NCBI RefSeq assembly: GCF_020042345.1
Contig: NZ_CP083387.1
Span: 992,001 to 1,056,000 of the forward strand
Direction of reading: 5' to 3'
Source: Arachidicoccus terrestris
GTDB taxonomy: Bacteria; Bacteroidota; Bacteroidia; Chitinophagales; Chitinophagaceae
Length of the DNA: 64,000 bases
A program made the translations under genes and the position numbers. A model generated the notes under the pieces. That model was not told the origin of the DNA, did not search any database, and saw only the letters and a list, made by a program, of their open reading frames with translations. Shown here piece by piece: positions 24,276 to 32,698 of the stretch (positions are counted from its first letter, which is position 1; each line of letters opens with the position of its first letter).

Positions 24276-25874
24276 TTAATGTCCGTTAAAATAAATATAT
24301 AAAGCGATCATTACAATGCTCAGTATTATCCAGCTATACACTACCATTTTCGCAGGTTTTTTATGTTCAAAGGCTATCTGCATTTTCTGGCCGCCGGCCA
24401 TTGATACAGTGCCGCCCCTTCCCCATTTGGAAACCGCAAATAAAAGCCCGGAAAGGATCAAAAAGATATAAAAGGACAGCAGCAAAAAATGCGGCCATAC
24501 GGGATAGCTCTTCGCCGGAAATACCCATAAATAGAGAATGCCTATCAATACGCTAAAAGCGGTGCCATAGGTTAATACATAATTTACCGCCCTGGCGCTC
24601 GTTCTTTTCCAGAGAATCCCGAATAAAAAGACCACGGACATGGGGGGCGCCAAAAAGCCAAGGATCGACTGGAAAACATCAAAGAGGTTCAGCCCTTTTA
24701 TAGAATTGATCGCCAGTGCCACGAGGACAGACAATACAGCGCTGCCGACCGTTACCCATCTCCCGATACGGATCACTTCTTTATTGGTGGCCTGCGGCTG
24801 ATATTTTTTTACGAAAATATCCATCGTAAAAACGGTGCTGACGGAGTTGAGCGAAGACCCGATATTAGAGACCAGTGCGGCGATCAGTACAACGATGATG
24901 AGCCCTTTCATGCCCGCGGGAAAAAGTTGCGTCACCATGACAAGATAGGCTTCATCCGGATTGTTCAGATGCGGATAAAGGATAAAGCAAAGAATGCCCG
25001 GCAGGATAAAAAGCGGCACATCCAGAATTTTCAGCCAACCGATAAAATTCGCTCCGAGCTGTCCCTGCTTAAGATTTTTAGCGCCCAACACCGACTGGAC
25101 CATGGATTGCTCCGTGCACCAGAACCAGATCCCCATAACGGGATATCCCAGTATAATAGCCGTCCAGGGATAGTTCGCGTCGTCTGCAGGCAAGAAAAGA
25201 TTCCAGTAATGCCCGGGCGTTCGGGCCGCCAGCTGACTGAGTCCACCGACCTTTTCAATACCGAGTATCACCAGGATCAGGGAAACTGCGATGAGTAAAA
25301 TCATCTGGAACATATTGGTGAGGGCAATGGCCTTAAGGCCCCCGGAAGCGGCAAAAAAAGTAGCCAGCACGATCATGGCCAGTATGGACTGCCACATGGG
25401 GATATCCAGCAGCTGCTGTACAAGAATGCCACCCGCAAAAAGTCCCAGAGATAACCAGGAGATCAAAATCGTAATCAGTGTGTACCAGGCCAGAAGATTT
25501 CTGGTTTTGTCCCCAAAATGCAGTCCCATATACTCGGGCAGGGTCGACACTTTTGCGCCCAGATAACGGGGGGCAAAAAAGAGCGCCAGAAGGCCTATAA
25601 ATACAAAGGCATACCAGGCGAAATTACCCGCCACAATTCCTGTGGAATAACCGATGCTGGCCGAAGCGATCAACATGGAAGGCCCTACATTCGTGCCCCA
25701 CATGTTCAGACCGATACTAGACCAGCCCAGCGTATGCTGGGCCAGAAACAGGTTCTCATCCTGCTTTCTTTTTTTAATAAAGCTTACGTAATACCCCAGG
25801 CCAAAAAGAATCACCAGGTATAAGGCGACGATAATAAAATCAATGGGCTGAAGTGCGTTATAAATACTTTTCAT
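24276..25874 (-). CDS. Sodium:solute symporter (SSS/SGLT-like), sugar uptake
   Basis: 532 residues with about 13-14 hydrophobic helices. It begins PIDFIIVALYLVILFGLGYYV and includes the SSS hallmarks LGWSSIGLNMWGTNVGP in the first repeat and AALVSNIGSSLNSVSTVFTMD in the eighth helix region, where a serine pair binds sodium in family structures. It sits in the inner membrane and would import a monosaccharide or uronate with sodium. Its place among secreted rhamnosidases and next to an oxidoreductase suggests it takes up a sugar freed in the periplasm, perhaps rhamnose, galacturonate or a rare RG-II sugar; this is inference. It is 31 bp after the oxidoreductase gene. Confidence 0.93.
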   Translation of the reverse strand: MKSIYNALQPIDFIIVALYLVILFGLGYYVSFIKKRKQDENLFLAQHTLGWSSIGLNMWGTNVGPSMLIASASIGYSTGIVAGNFAWYAFVFIGLLALFFAPRYLGAKVSTLPEYMGLHFGDKTRNLLAWYTLITILISWLSLGLFAGGILVQQLLDIPMWQSILAMIVLATFFAASGGLKAIALTNMFQMILLIAVSLILVILGIEKVGGLSQLAARTPGHYWNLFLPADDANYPWTAIILGYPVMGIWFWCTEQSMVQSVLGAKNLKQGQLGANFIGWLKILDVPLFILPGILCFILYPHLNNPDEAYLVMVTQLFPAGMKGLIIVVLIAALVSNIGSSLNSVSTVFTMDIFVKKYQPQATNKEVIRIGRWVTVGSAVLSVLVALAINSIKGLNLFDVFQSILGFLAPPMSVVFLFGILWKRTSARAVNYVLTYGTAFSVLIGILYLWVFPAKSYPVWPHFLLLSFYIFLILSGLLFAVSKWGRGGTVSMAGGQKMQIAFEHKKPAKMVVYSWIILSIVMIALYIYFNGH

Positions 25875-25905
25875 ATTTCGGTTATCCGTGCATATGTTTT
25901 ACCCG

Positions 25906-26988
25906 CTACAGCGCCGGCAGACCATATTTTTCTAGTAATGAATCAATACGAACTGGCAGACCTGTCTTCAGCGACTGATCCATCGCCTGCAATACAGCCA
26001 CCGTACCTATACCTTCCCTGATATCCGGATAAGCCGGCTGGCCTTCCAATATGGCCCGGGCCACGTATTCCATATAGTTCTGATATTCGCCGGCGTGATG
26101 GCTTTTTCCTTCAAATCTAAAATAATGTTTCAGCCGGTGCTCCCAGGTCTGGATCAGCTCCTGTCCATCCTTATCCGTAATCGCATAACGCAGATCCATA
26201 TAATCCCCCTGGCTGCAGCCATGGGATCCCCTCAGGATGCAGCTCATCTCACTATCTCTTGTTACGGGCTGTACCGGTCCGGTATAACAACCGCTGACCC
26301 GGGCCACGCGGCCATCTTTGGCCCTGAAAATAAAGTGCATGGTATCTTCATGGTGTAACCCGCCGGCTTTCCCGTTCTCACTTAACATACCGTAACCCAT
26401 CACCGTCTCCAGATGCGGCAGGTACCAGCGGATAAAATCGACCGGATGGCTCAGCCCGCCATAGAGCCATTTAAAGGCGTCTTCACGCGCCCAGGGTTTT
26501 TCCAGGAACCACCGGTGATCAGCATGATAATAGGCTTCGATCGTCATCAGTGCGCCGATCTTGCCCGCTTCATAATCCGCGCGTTGCTGGCGCATGGGTT
26601 CGAAAAATCTGGAGCTTTGCCCCACAAAACATCTAAGTCCCGTTTTTTCTCCCAGCGCCAAAAGATCTGCGGCGTCTTCCAGCCGGTCGATAAACGGCTT
26701 GGTGCAGATGACATGTTTGCCGGCTTCAAGCGCCTGCCGGACATGCGTCGCATGCAGATGATCAGGCGTGTAGATGGCAACGATATCCAGATCGGGTTGA
26801 TCCAATAACTCCTGATAGCGGGTGGTATATGCATGGAATCCGAACTCCCCGGCCCTCAGGCGGCACATGTCTTCACTTAAATCGCAAACCATCCGCAAAT
26901 CAAGTAAAGAACTGTTCAATGCCGCAGACATGGCACTTCTGCCCTCTCCCAGTCCCAGTATACCAATACCTAGTTTTTTATTATCCAT
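25906..26988 (-). CDS. Gfo/Idh/MocA-family NAD(P)-dependent oxidoreductase
   Basis: 360 residues and no signal peptide, so cytoplasmic. The Rossmann start reads IGILGLGEGRSAMSAAL, followed by YTPDHLHATHVRQALEAGKHV and the CTKPF loop (usual EKP). The second domain has WLYGGLSHPVDFIRWYL, the GG-x3-H-x2-D block that holds the catalytic His. Members oxidise or isomerise sugars, inositols and amino sugars, or work with hydrolases through 3-keto intermediates. It is the only cytoplasmic catabolic enzyme in the operon and lies between a beta-helix enzyme and the symporter, so it may act on the imported sugar. The substrate is unknown. Confidence 0.9.
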   Translation of the reverse strand: MDNKKLGIGILGLGEGRSAMSAALNSSLLDLRMVCDLSEDMCRLRAGEFGFHAYTTRYQELLDQPDLDIVAIYTPDHLHATHVRQALEAGKHVICTKPFIDRLEDAADLLALGEKTGLRCFVGQSSRFFEPMRQQRADYEAGKIGALMTIEAYYHADHRWFLEKPWAREDAFKWLYGGLSHPVDFIRWYLPHLETVMGYGMLSENGKAGGLHHEDTMHFIFRAKDGRVARVSGCYTGPVQPVTRDSEMSCILRGSHGCSQGDYMDLRYAITDKDGQELIQTWEHRLKHYFRFEGKSHHAGEYQNYMEYVARAILEGQPAYPDIREGIGTVAVLQAMDQSLKTGLPVRIDSLLEKYGLPAL

Positions 26989-26992
26989 TTGT

Positions 26993-29110
26993 TTATTTTT
27001 TTTCTGTCACCGGCACTGGCTGAACAGGCCACGCCCGGTCTGTCACCCTTTCGGCCAGTAAATATTGATAGCCCGGCTGAAGGCCGGCCTGATGTTTAAT
27101 AGAATCTGCTACCCGGGGACCGTTGTTTTCCCAGGTATTGCCCGGCCCGTTGGCGTTTTTCATCACTTTTAATGCGGGACTCCAATTATCTTTGATCGTC
27201 ATATAGGAAGAACCCTCATCCAGATAATAATAAAACCAGTGTGCTGGGTCATGCGGATAAGGCGCCTTATAAATTGAATCGATATAGTTGCCCTGAATAA
27301 GTGTGCCTGGCTGGGCGGAAAGTGTATATAAACCTCCTACGTCATACATGCGTTTCGCATAATGTGTCACTTTATTATCCAGTATTTTATTTTCAGCAAG
27401 GGCACTGATCTTTTTGGTCCATCCCCATCCTACGCAAATGCCAGAATAAGAAACGTCTGACACTTCGTTATGCGCTATCAGGATACCCCGCACAATCCCG
27501 GCACTGATGCCCACACAGCCCCAGTCCTCATTGGTGACATCGGTCACCAGGTTATTGACGATCCTGTCATAGCGACATATCAGGTCCGGGTTTTTCGGAT
27601 GATAGGGAAGATGGGTTTCATAATTTTCAGGAGAATAGGTACCTACCTGTATCCCGGTCCCGCCGATATCTTTCAATAAATTCCCTTCTATGAGCGTGCC
27701 TTCTGTACCGATAACAAGATCCAGGCCGGTAGAAGCCAGATGCCGGAACTGGCAGTCTTTCACCATTGCATGATGGGCATAGGCCAGCTCTACCGCCGCA
27801 GGTGGCCGGCCAATCCAGGCCTGATTTTCGAGGCTGGCTTTTTCAGGCGTTCCCGGTTGTTTTAACTTATAGGCTTCCAGTAAATACATACCTGCCTGCA
27901 AGGGGATATGGCCTTTTTCGGAAGGCCTGAGCCAGGTACTGTATTCAAAATTAATACCCTGTAGCTGGAAATTATTGACGGGCTGTTCAGCAGTCCCTGC
28001 TACTTTCAGTAAAGTGGTGAGATAAGGGACCACAACAGTCGCATGGGCCAGATCCTCACCCTTCCTTGGCATATAATAGAGCTTTTGTGCTTTCCTGTCC
28101 AGATACCATTCTCCGGGGCTGTCCAGAAATCCCGGGGCATTTGTCAGATAAAAAGCAGAATTACCCGTTTTCTCGGAGAGCCAGGGAGCAGGCCAGGGAT
28201 GTTCTGATTCAAGCCTGGATTCCGGTTCGTAGAAGTGCAGCTCAACACTGTCGCCCGCGACCTTTGCTGATTTGATTCTAAGATTTGCAATGGCCCACCA
28301 CTGGTGGATCACCATTTCCATACCGGCAGCCTGACTGGCGTCAAAGCCCTCCGGTCGGGGGATCCAGCAGCTCTGGTCCTTATGGTCCCAGCTCAGGATC
28401 CGCCCCATGTTGTTTCCATAGCTGCCACCGTTAAAGCATTCGGCACGAACCGCTTTATGGCCTTCCACCCAGAGCTGCCTGAAATTAAGATCAGCACCAT
28501 GGTCCTTTGGCAGTGTGGCGACATAAATGGTCCGCGCAGCTTTTTGTGGCAGGGCCTGAAACAGCGGGTCGGAAGCTTTTATTTTTTCCCAGCCGCTTAT
28601 TTTAATACCACCCGTGAGCGTTGCCTTTCCTCTGTGTACCGCCGCGATCCTGGTAGGGGCACTTTCGGTGCCGCCGTCCTCTGGCCGGATCATCAGTGTC
28701 TCATTCGGGTAATACCTGCCATCCTCCAGTAAGATCTGCACACCCCGGACCCGGCGGCCGTCCGACGACCTGTTTTTTCCCAGCCTGCGTACTTCCCTGG
28801 CTTTACGGATGGCCATCACGAGGCTCTTAAACGGGCGGTCTTTCACGCCGCCGGTGAAAATGTCCGCATTTGCATCACTGCCCTCAGGCGAGACGTAAAT
28901 GGTGTACCAGTTTTCACCGTTGCTACCGGATACCGCTTTTTTTTCAGAAGAGGCCTGTTGGGCATGAACCGGTACAATGCTTGCTGTCATGATACACAGC
29001 AAAACCGCCGGTGTAAGGATGGCTGCCACAGATCTCGCCTTCATGACAAATGCCTTGGCGGCAAGATCCCTGTAACGTACTATTGCCATAAATTGATTTA
29101 TAAGACTCAT
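26993..29110 (-). CDS. Secreted right-handed beta-helix glycosidase, GH141-like
   Basis: 705 residues. It opens with YTIYVSPEGSDANADIFTGG then PFKSLVMAIRKAREVRR and ILLEDGRYYPNETLMI, followed by FRQLWVEGHKAVRAEC. This order matches the GH141 family, whose members include an RG-II 2-O-methyl-fucosidase and a xylanase. Parallel-helix coils follow (KDCQFRHLASTGLDLV, LIEGNLLKDIGGTGIQVG, IAHNEVSDVSYSGICVGWGW). The first ATG gives a long leader; the ATG at 29044 gives a standard signal peptide (VAAILTPAVLLCIMTASIVPVHAQ). The ATG at 29110 directly abuts the stop of the esterase gene. GH141 is my best call from recalled features; another beta-helix family remains possible. Confidence 0.7.
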   Translation of the reverse strand: MSLINQFMAIVRYRDLAAKAFVMKARSVAAILTPAVLLCIMTASIVPVHAQQASSEKKAVSGSNGENWYTIYVSPEGSDANADIFTGGVKDRPFKSLVMAIRKAREVRRLGKNRSSDGRRVRGVQILLEDGRYYPNETLMIRPEDGGTESAPTRIAAVHRGKATLTGGIKISGWEKIKASDPLFQALPQKAARTIYVATLPKDHGADLNFRQLWVEGHKAVRAECFNGGSYGNNMGRILSWDHKDQSCWIPRPEGFDASQAAGMEMVIHQWWAIANLRIKSAKVAGDSVELHFYEPESRLESEHPWPAPWLSEKTGNSAFYLTNAPGFLDSPGEWYLDRKAQKLYYMPRKGEDLAHATVVVPYLTTLLKVAGTAEQPVNNFQLQGINFEYSTWLRPSEKGHIPLQAGMYLLEAYKLKQPGTPEKASLENQAWIGRPPAAVELAYAHHAMVKDCQFRHLASTGLDLVIGTEGTLIEGNLLKDIGGTGIQVGTYSPENYETHLPYHPKNPDLICRYDRIVNNLVTDVTNEDWGCVGISAGIVRGILIAHNEVSDVSYSGICVGWGWTKKISALAENKILDNKVTHYAKRMYDVGGLYTLSAQPGTLIQGNYIDSIYKAPYPHDPAHWFYYYLDEGSSYMTIKDNWSPALKVMKNANGPGNTWENNGPRVADSIKHQAGLQPGYQYLLAERVTDRAWPVQPVPVTEKK

Positions 29111-30640
29111 TTATTTGTTACTTACTTTGTTTGTGACGGGCGAGTGATGAACGGCTTTTTCACCCGCCGAGCGGATGGCCGCATGATATACTTTTACGAG
29201 CTCATCATACCCCTTGATCGCATCTTTTGGCAGATCCTGCCCATGGTCCCCAAAGGCGTATAAAGCCTCCTTGGGCTCAATATGCACAAATGACTCATCA
29301 ATGCTTCCACCGGTTTCAATACGCTGAATGGGCAGGTGAAAATACCGGGCTACAAAATGATAAAGAGGTATTCTCTTGGAAGGCCCGAAATCATGCCCCT
29401 CGTCGGGTAAGTGCACGTTGGACACTTTATCCTGCTGGTCATAATATCCGTATATTTTCTGCAGATAAGGAAAGTCATGCTCCGGCATATGCTGGGTCCA
29501 GTCGCTGCCGTCGGAGATCAGCAGCTGCGGATGGGGCGCTGCCATCGCAGCCAGTTCCACGTTGTCAGTCCCTCCGGCGCATTCATGAATCCCTCTGCCG
29601 CTTTCACAGGGGCAACCGCCATAGAAATAGGAGGAGACCGCCACCACCGGCGCGCTGAGCTTTATGCGGGGATCCATCGCCGCCATCAGCACCGTATGGC
29701 TTCCGCCCCCCGAGCCGCCGCTGATGCCTATCCGGGACGTATCCACGCTTTTCAGCCCCCTGACATAATCCAGCAACCTGATGGCGCCCAGGGTCTGAAC
29801 GGTAATTGACAGGCTTTTACGGTGGTCTTCCGGCTGAAATTGTAACAACGATTCCCCCCAGGCAAATAAATCATAACTGATGGCCATCGCTCCTAATTTG
29901 GCCAGGGTCGCACATCTGATCTGACAATCCTTCCGGTAGCGTTGATCTGGCCAGTGCCCGTCCGGGCTGAGCATGACAGGCAATTTTCCTGTATACACAC
30001 TTGGCCGGTAGATGGACCCGTTCAGATACAGCCCAGGCAGTATTTCCAGGGCAAAATTCTGCACCGTATAGCCCTTAAATTGGCGCAGTGGCGTCAAGTG
30101 TATAGGCGTGCCTGGTGCCGGTGGCATGGGAGAAAGGCCTACAGCCGCGTATAGTTCCCGGCGGAGGGAATCCTTTCTTTTTTCCCAGCTGGCCCTGTCG
30201 TGGTACCTGCCGGCAATCGCATCCAGCTGCGCCCAGCCCTCTTTGACAGGCCACCTGTAATATTCATAGGCCTTTAATTCATACTTATTCTGACCGTCCG
30301 GATTCACTTTTAAATCCAGCGGCCCCAGCACTTTGTCAAAAGTCTCTTCCAGTGTGGGCCTGAAACGCCAGAACGCATAGGTCACCCATTTATCTTTCAC
30401 CAGCGCGTCCGGATAACGGATTTTCACATGAAACCTGTTTTCTATCAGCTGGATCACCCGGGCAAGCGGCAGCCTGTACAGACTATCGGTATTCTGGTGC
30501 ACTTCCCTATAAAGCGGTTGCTCAGACTGTGCATAAAGACACCCCCCGCCGGCGGCCCGTATGGCCAGAAAGCCGACCGTCATCAACAGCATCCTGAATA
30601 GCTGCCTGTAGCCTGACGGCCTTTTAAAATATACTACCAT
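29111..30640 (-). CDS. STN-domain-fused alpha/beta-hydrolase, probable pectin/acetyl esterase
   Basis: 509 residues, exported (LLMTVGFLAIRAAGGG). Residues about 55-125 (LPLARVIQLIENRFHVKIRY, then TLEETFDKVLGPLDLKV) have the pattern of an STN (secretin/TonB short N-terminal) domain. Residues about 140-470 are an alpha/beta-hydrolase related to acetyl xylan esterases: nucleophile Ser310 in GISGGSGGGSHT and His in PDEGHDFGPSKR. The enzyme likely removes acetyl or methyl groups before or alongside the GH141-like protein, whose ATG follows its stop with no gap. The STN fusion is unusual for an esterase; such domains normally occur on TonB receptors, anti-sigma factors and secretins. Alternative reading: the N-terminal part is an unrelated small alpha/beta domain. 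Confidence 0.7.
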   Translation of the reverse strand: MVVYFKRPSGYRQLFRMLLMTVGFLAIRAAGGGCLYAQSEQPLYREVHQNTDSLYRLPLARVIQLIENRFHVKIRYPDALVKDKWVTYAFWRFRPTLEETFDKVLGPLDLKVNPDGQNKYELKAYEYYRWPVKEGWAQLDAIAGRYHDRASWEKRKDSLRRELYAAVGLSPMPPAPGTPIHLTPLRQFKGYTVQNFALEILPGLYLNGSIYRPSVYTGKLPVMLSPDGHWPDQRYRKDCQIRCATLAKLGAMAISYDLFAWGESLLQFQPEDHRKSLSITVQTLGAIRLLDYVRGLKSVDTSRIGISGGSGGGSHTVLMAAMDPRIKLSAPVVAVSSYFYGGCPCESGRGIHECAGGTDNVELAAMAAPHPQLLISDGSDWTQHMPEHDFPYLQKIYGYYDQQDKVSNVHLPDEGHDFGPSKRIPLYHFVARYFHLPIQRIETGGSIDESFVHIEPKEALYAFGDHGQDLPKDAIKGYDELVKVYHAAIRSAGEKAVHHSPVTNKVSNK

Positions 30641-30696
30641 TGCTTCTGATGTTTAATGCTGGCTTTGCCGGCCAGGCTTCATGGATAAAGATGTAT

Positions 30697-31887
30697 TTAA
30701 TCCTCCGGTACCGGTGGAACATATCCGGGGATCGCAGGCCAGATACTGTCTTTGATGGGTAAGGTCTTTAATTTTGACGGATCGATTACGGTATGCCCGA
30801 TCTTTTTACGGCGCCAGGTATAGACGACATGCAGCTTACCGTCGCTGGCCTGGATAATATAGGGATAAGAATACTGGCTGATAGGTGAATCCTCTATAAT
30901 CGCAGCAGCCGACCAGTTTTCTCCATCCTTGGACACGGCCAGATTCAAAGGCGTTCTTGCACCTTTATATTTGCCGGGAGGGGGCAGTACATGGTTATAT
31001 ACCAACGCAAAACTGCCATCCTTTAAAGTCACGGCGTCGATCCCTGAATTATTATTGGGCAGGTTGGTCTTGGTCAGGGGGCTCCAGGTCTGCCCGTTAT
31101 CCTTAGACCAGGACTGTAGTATCGCGCGGTCCTTGCTTCTGCAGAGCAGCTGAAGGCTGTGATCCGGGTGTACCAGAATCGCAGGCTGTATGGCCCCGGT
31201 GAGCTTACCGTTATCGATGGGCCCGGTCATCTCCCAGGTTTTACCAAAGTCGGTGGTTTTCTCGATGTGGACGTGCCAGCCATCATTTTCTGTGCTGGAA
31301 GGGCATAACAGTGTCTTTCCATCGGCCAACAAGACAGGTTGATTCTTTATGGGGCCCAGGAAACCTTCGGGTAACGGATGGGGTTTTTCCCAGGTCACGC
31401 CATTATCACGGGAGCTAGTCATCCAGCCCTTCCACTGGGAAGGCTTGGGGCCGACTTTATAAAAGAGCAAAAGATCTCCGCCAGGCACCTGATATAAAAC
31501 AGGGTTCCAGGTAGGATATCTCAAAGTGTCATTTTGAATGCCATTCGCTACTGAAACAGGAGCGGTCCATTTACCCGCCACCTGCCTGCAGACATAAATC
31601 TCTACGTCAGGGTTACGTTCCTTGGTACCGCCAAAAAAAGCAGCGACCATACCGGCCGGCGTCTGGGCGATCGTTGCCGAATGACAAGAAGGAAAGGGGG
31701 CCGTGTCATATAAAAATTCCTGGCTGATCACACCATCTTTCCAATAGACCCCGGCCGTGCTGTCGGCACCGGTTTTCTCAGCCGTTCCCGTCTGGCCGCA
31801 GGAACCAAAACACAACAGCAGGCTGGTACCAAGGGCACCCAGTATCAATGAACCCAGCTGTCTTTTACTTAAAAATCTAACAGACAT
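30697..31887 (-). CDS. Sialidase-fold (BNR/Asp-box) lipoprotein
   Basis: 396 residues. A likely lipid-attachment Cys30 follows LLLCFGS. The body is a six-bladed propeller with Asp-box repeats: SSRDNGVTWEKP, KTTDFGKTWEMT, SKDNGQTWSPL and SKDGENWSA. The block SCHSATIAQTPAGMVAAFFGGTKERNPD belongs to the widespread bacterial sialidase-like (BNR_2) group. True sialidases need an arginine triad and Tyr/Glu pair that I cannot map with confidence. In a pectin operon the substrate is more likely an acidic plant sugar (for example Kdo or Dha of RG-II, or a uronate) than sialic acid. It lies between DUF3826 and the esterase. Confidence 0.65.
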   Translation of the reverse strand: MSVRFLSKRQLGSLILGALGTSLLLCFGSCGQTGTAEKTGADSTAGVYWKDGVISQEFLYDTAPFPSCHSATIAQTPAGMVAAFFGGTKERNPDVEIYVCRQVAGKWTAPVSVANGIQNDTLRYPTWNPVLYQVPGGDLLLFYKVGPKPSQWKGWMTSSRDNGVTWEKPHPLPEGFLGPIKNQPVLLADGKTLLCPSSTENDGWHVHIEKTTDFGKTWEMTGPIDNGKLTGAIQPAILVHPDHSLQLLCRSKDRAILQSWSKDNGQTWSPLTKTNLPNNNSGIDAVTLKDGSFALVYNHVLPPPGKYKGARTPLNLAVSKDGENWSAAAIIEDSPISQYSYPYIIQASDGKLHVVYTWRRKKIGHTVIDPSKLKTLPIKDSIWPAIPGYVPPVPED

Positions 31888-31942
31888 TTCTTATTATTTT
31901 ATTCGTGAAATAATGGACTTATGAACGTTATGTAAAACAAAT

Positions 31943-32674
31943 CTATTGCTGCCCGCTTTTCTTTGCCGCTTCCCTGGCTTTTTTTTCTGCCTTGACTTTT
32001 CTTACATAGTCTCCAAAAAGCTGATGCCAGTTACGCCCGTGCTCATTCAGATATTTTTCATTCTTGGTTTTATAAATCTCGAAAATAGCCGATATGGACT
32101 TCATGCTTTTGTAATCAATCGCCTGTTCCCTGGCTTGTTCTAAATTGCTCAGTATAACGGCCGTTTCTTTCTCGGTCAGATCCGGCACGATTGCCTGGTA
32201 TCCTTTTAGTGTAAAAGCCACTTTCCCAATCGTATAACCGTCCAGTATTCTCGCCACCTGTTCATTTGTCAGGTAATGATGCAAGCTATCCATCAAAGTC
32301 TTGTGGACGGAGGATGGCATGGCTGACTGGGCGATCATTTTACGGTCCAGTTCGGATAGCTGATCACCTGTTCTGGGGTTAACACCTGCCGGCACGTCGG
32401 TGTAAAAATGTGTCTTATTCCAGCTGTAGACGGCCGTTAAATGCTGCTCCACAAAACCCGTCACTTTAGCCGCTTTGGCAGCGTCCTGTAAAGCCAGCGC
32501 GTCCACCCATTTGCCGGCCTTCTCGTGGAGCTGTGCCTTCTGTTCGTTACTCAGTACCGGCTGGGCGACTGATTGTGCCCATAACGACTGGTTGGCGCCG
32601 AAGAGGAAGACGACCGCTGCCAGCACACGGGCCACCACAGCGTTTATGATGCTACTACTCGTTTGTTTTTCCAT
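31943..32674 (-). CDS. DUF3826 family secreted protein (1)
   Basis: 243 residues with a signal peptide ending near SLWAQS. Strong matches to DUF3826 blocks: PRTGDQLSELDRKMIAQSAM, LDGYTIGKVAFTLKGYQAIV, REQAIDYKSMKSISAIFEIY and KNEKYLNEHGRNW. The protein is helical, rich in Lys/Glu, and has no recognised catalytic motif. DUF3826 proteins recur in pectin loci of Bacteroidota, but I know of no assigned function. This locus carries two: this one beside GH78 and the sialidase-fold protein, and a shorter one (52144-52821) upstream of PL1. A binding, chaperone-like or assembly role at the cell surface is a guess. It ends in a Lys/Ala-rich tail. Confidence 0.85.
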   Translation of the reverse strand: MEKQTSSSIINAVVARVLAAVVFLFGANQSLWAQSVAQPVLSNEQKAQLHEKAGKWVDALALQDAAKAAKVTGFVEQHLTAVYSWNKTHFYTDVPAGVNPRTGDQLSELDRKMIAQSAMPSSVHKTLMDSLHHYLTNEQVARILDGYTIGKVAFTLKGYQAIVPDLTEKETAVILSNLEQAREQAIDYKSMKSISAIFEIYKTKNEKYLNEHGRNWHQLFGDYVRKVKAEKKAREAAKKSGQQ

Positions 32675-32698
32675 CTCTTTTTAACTTTTTTCGATTGT

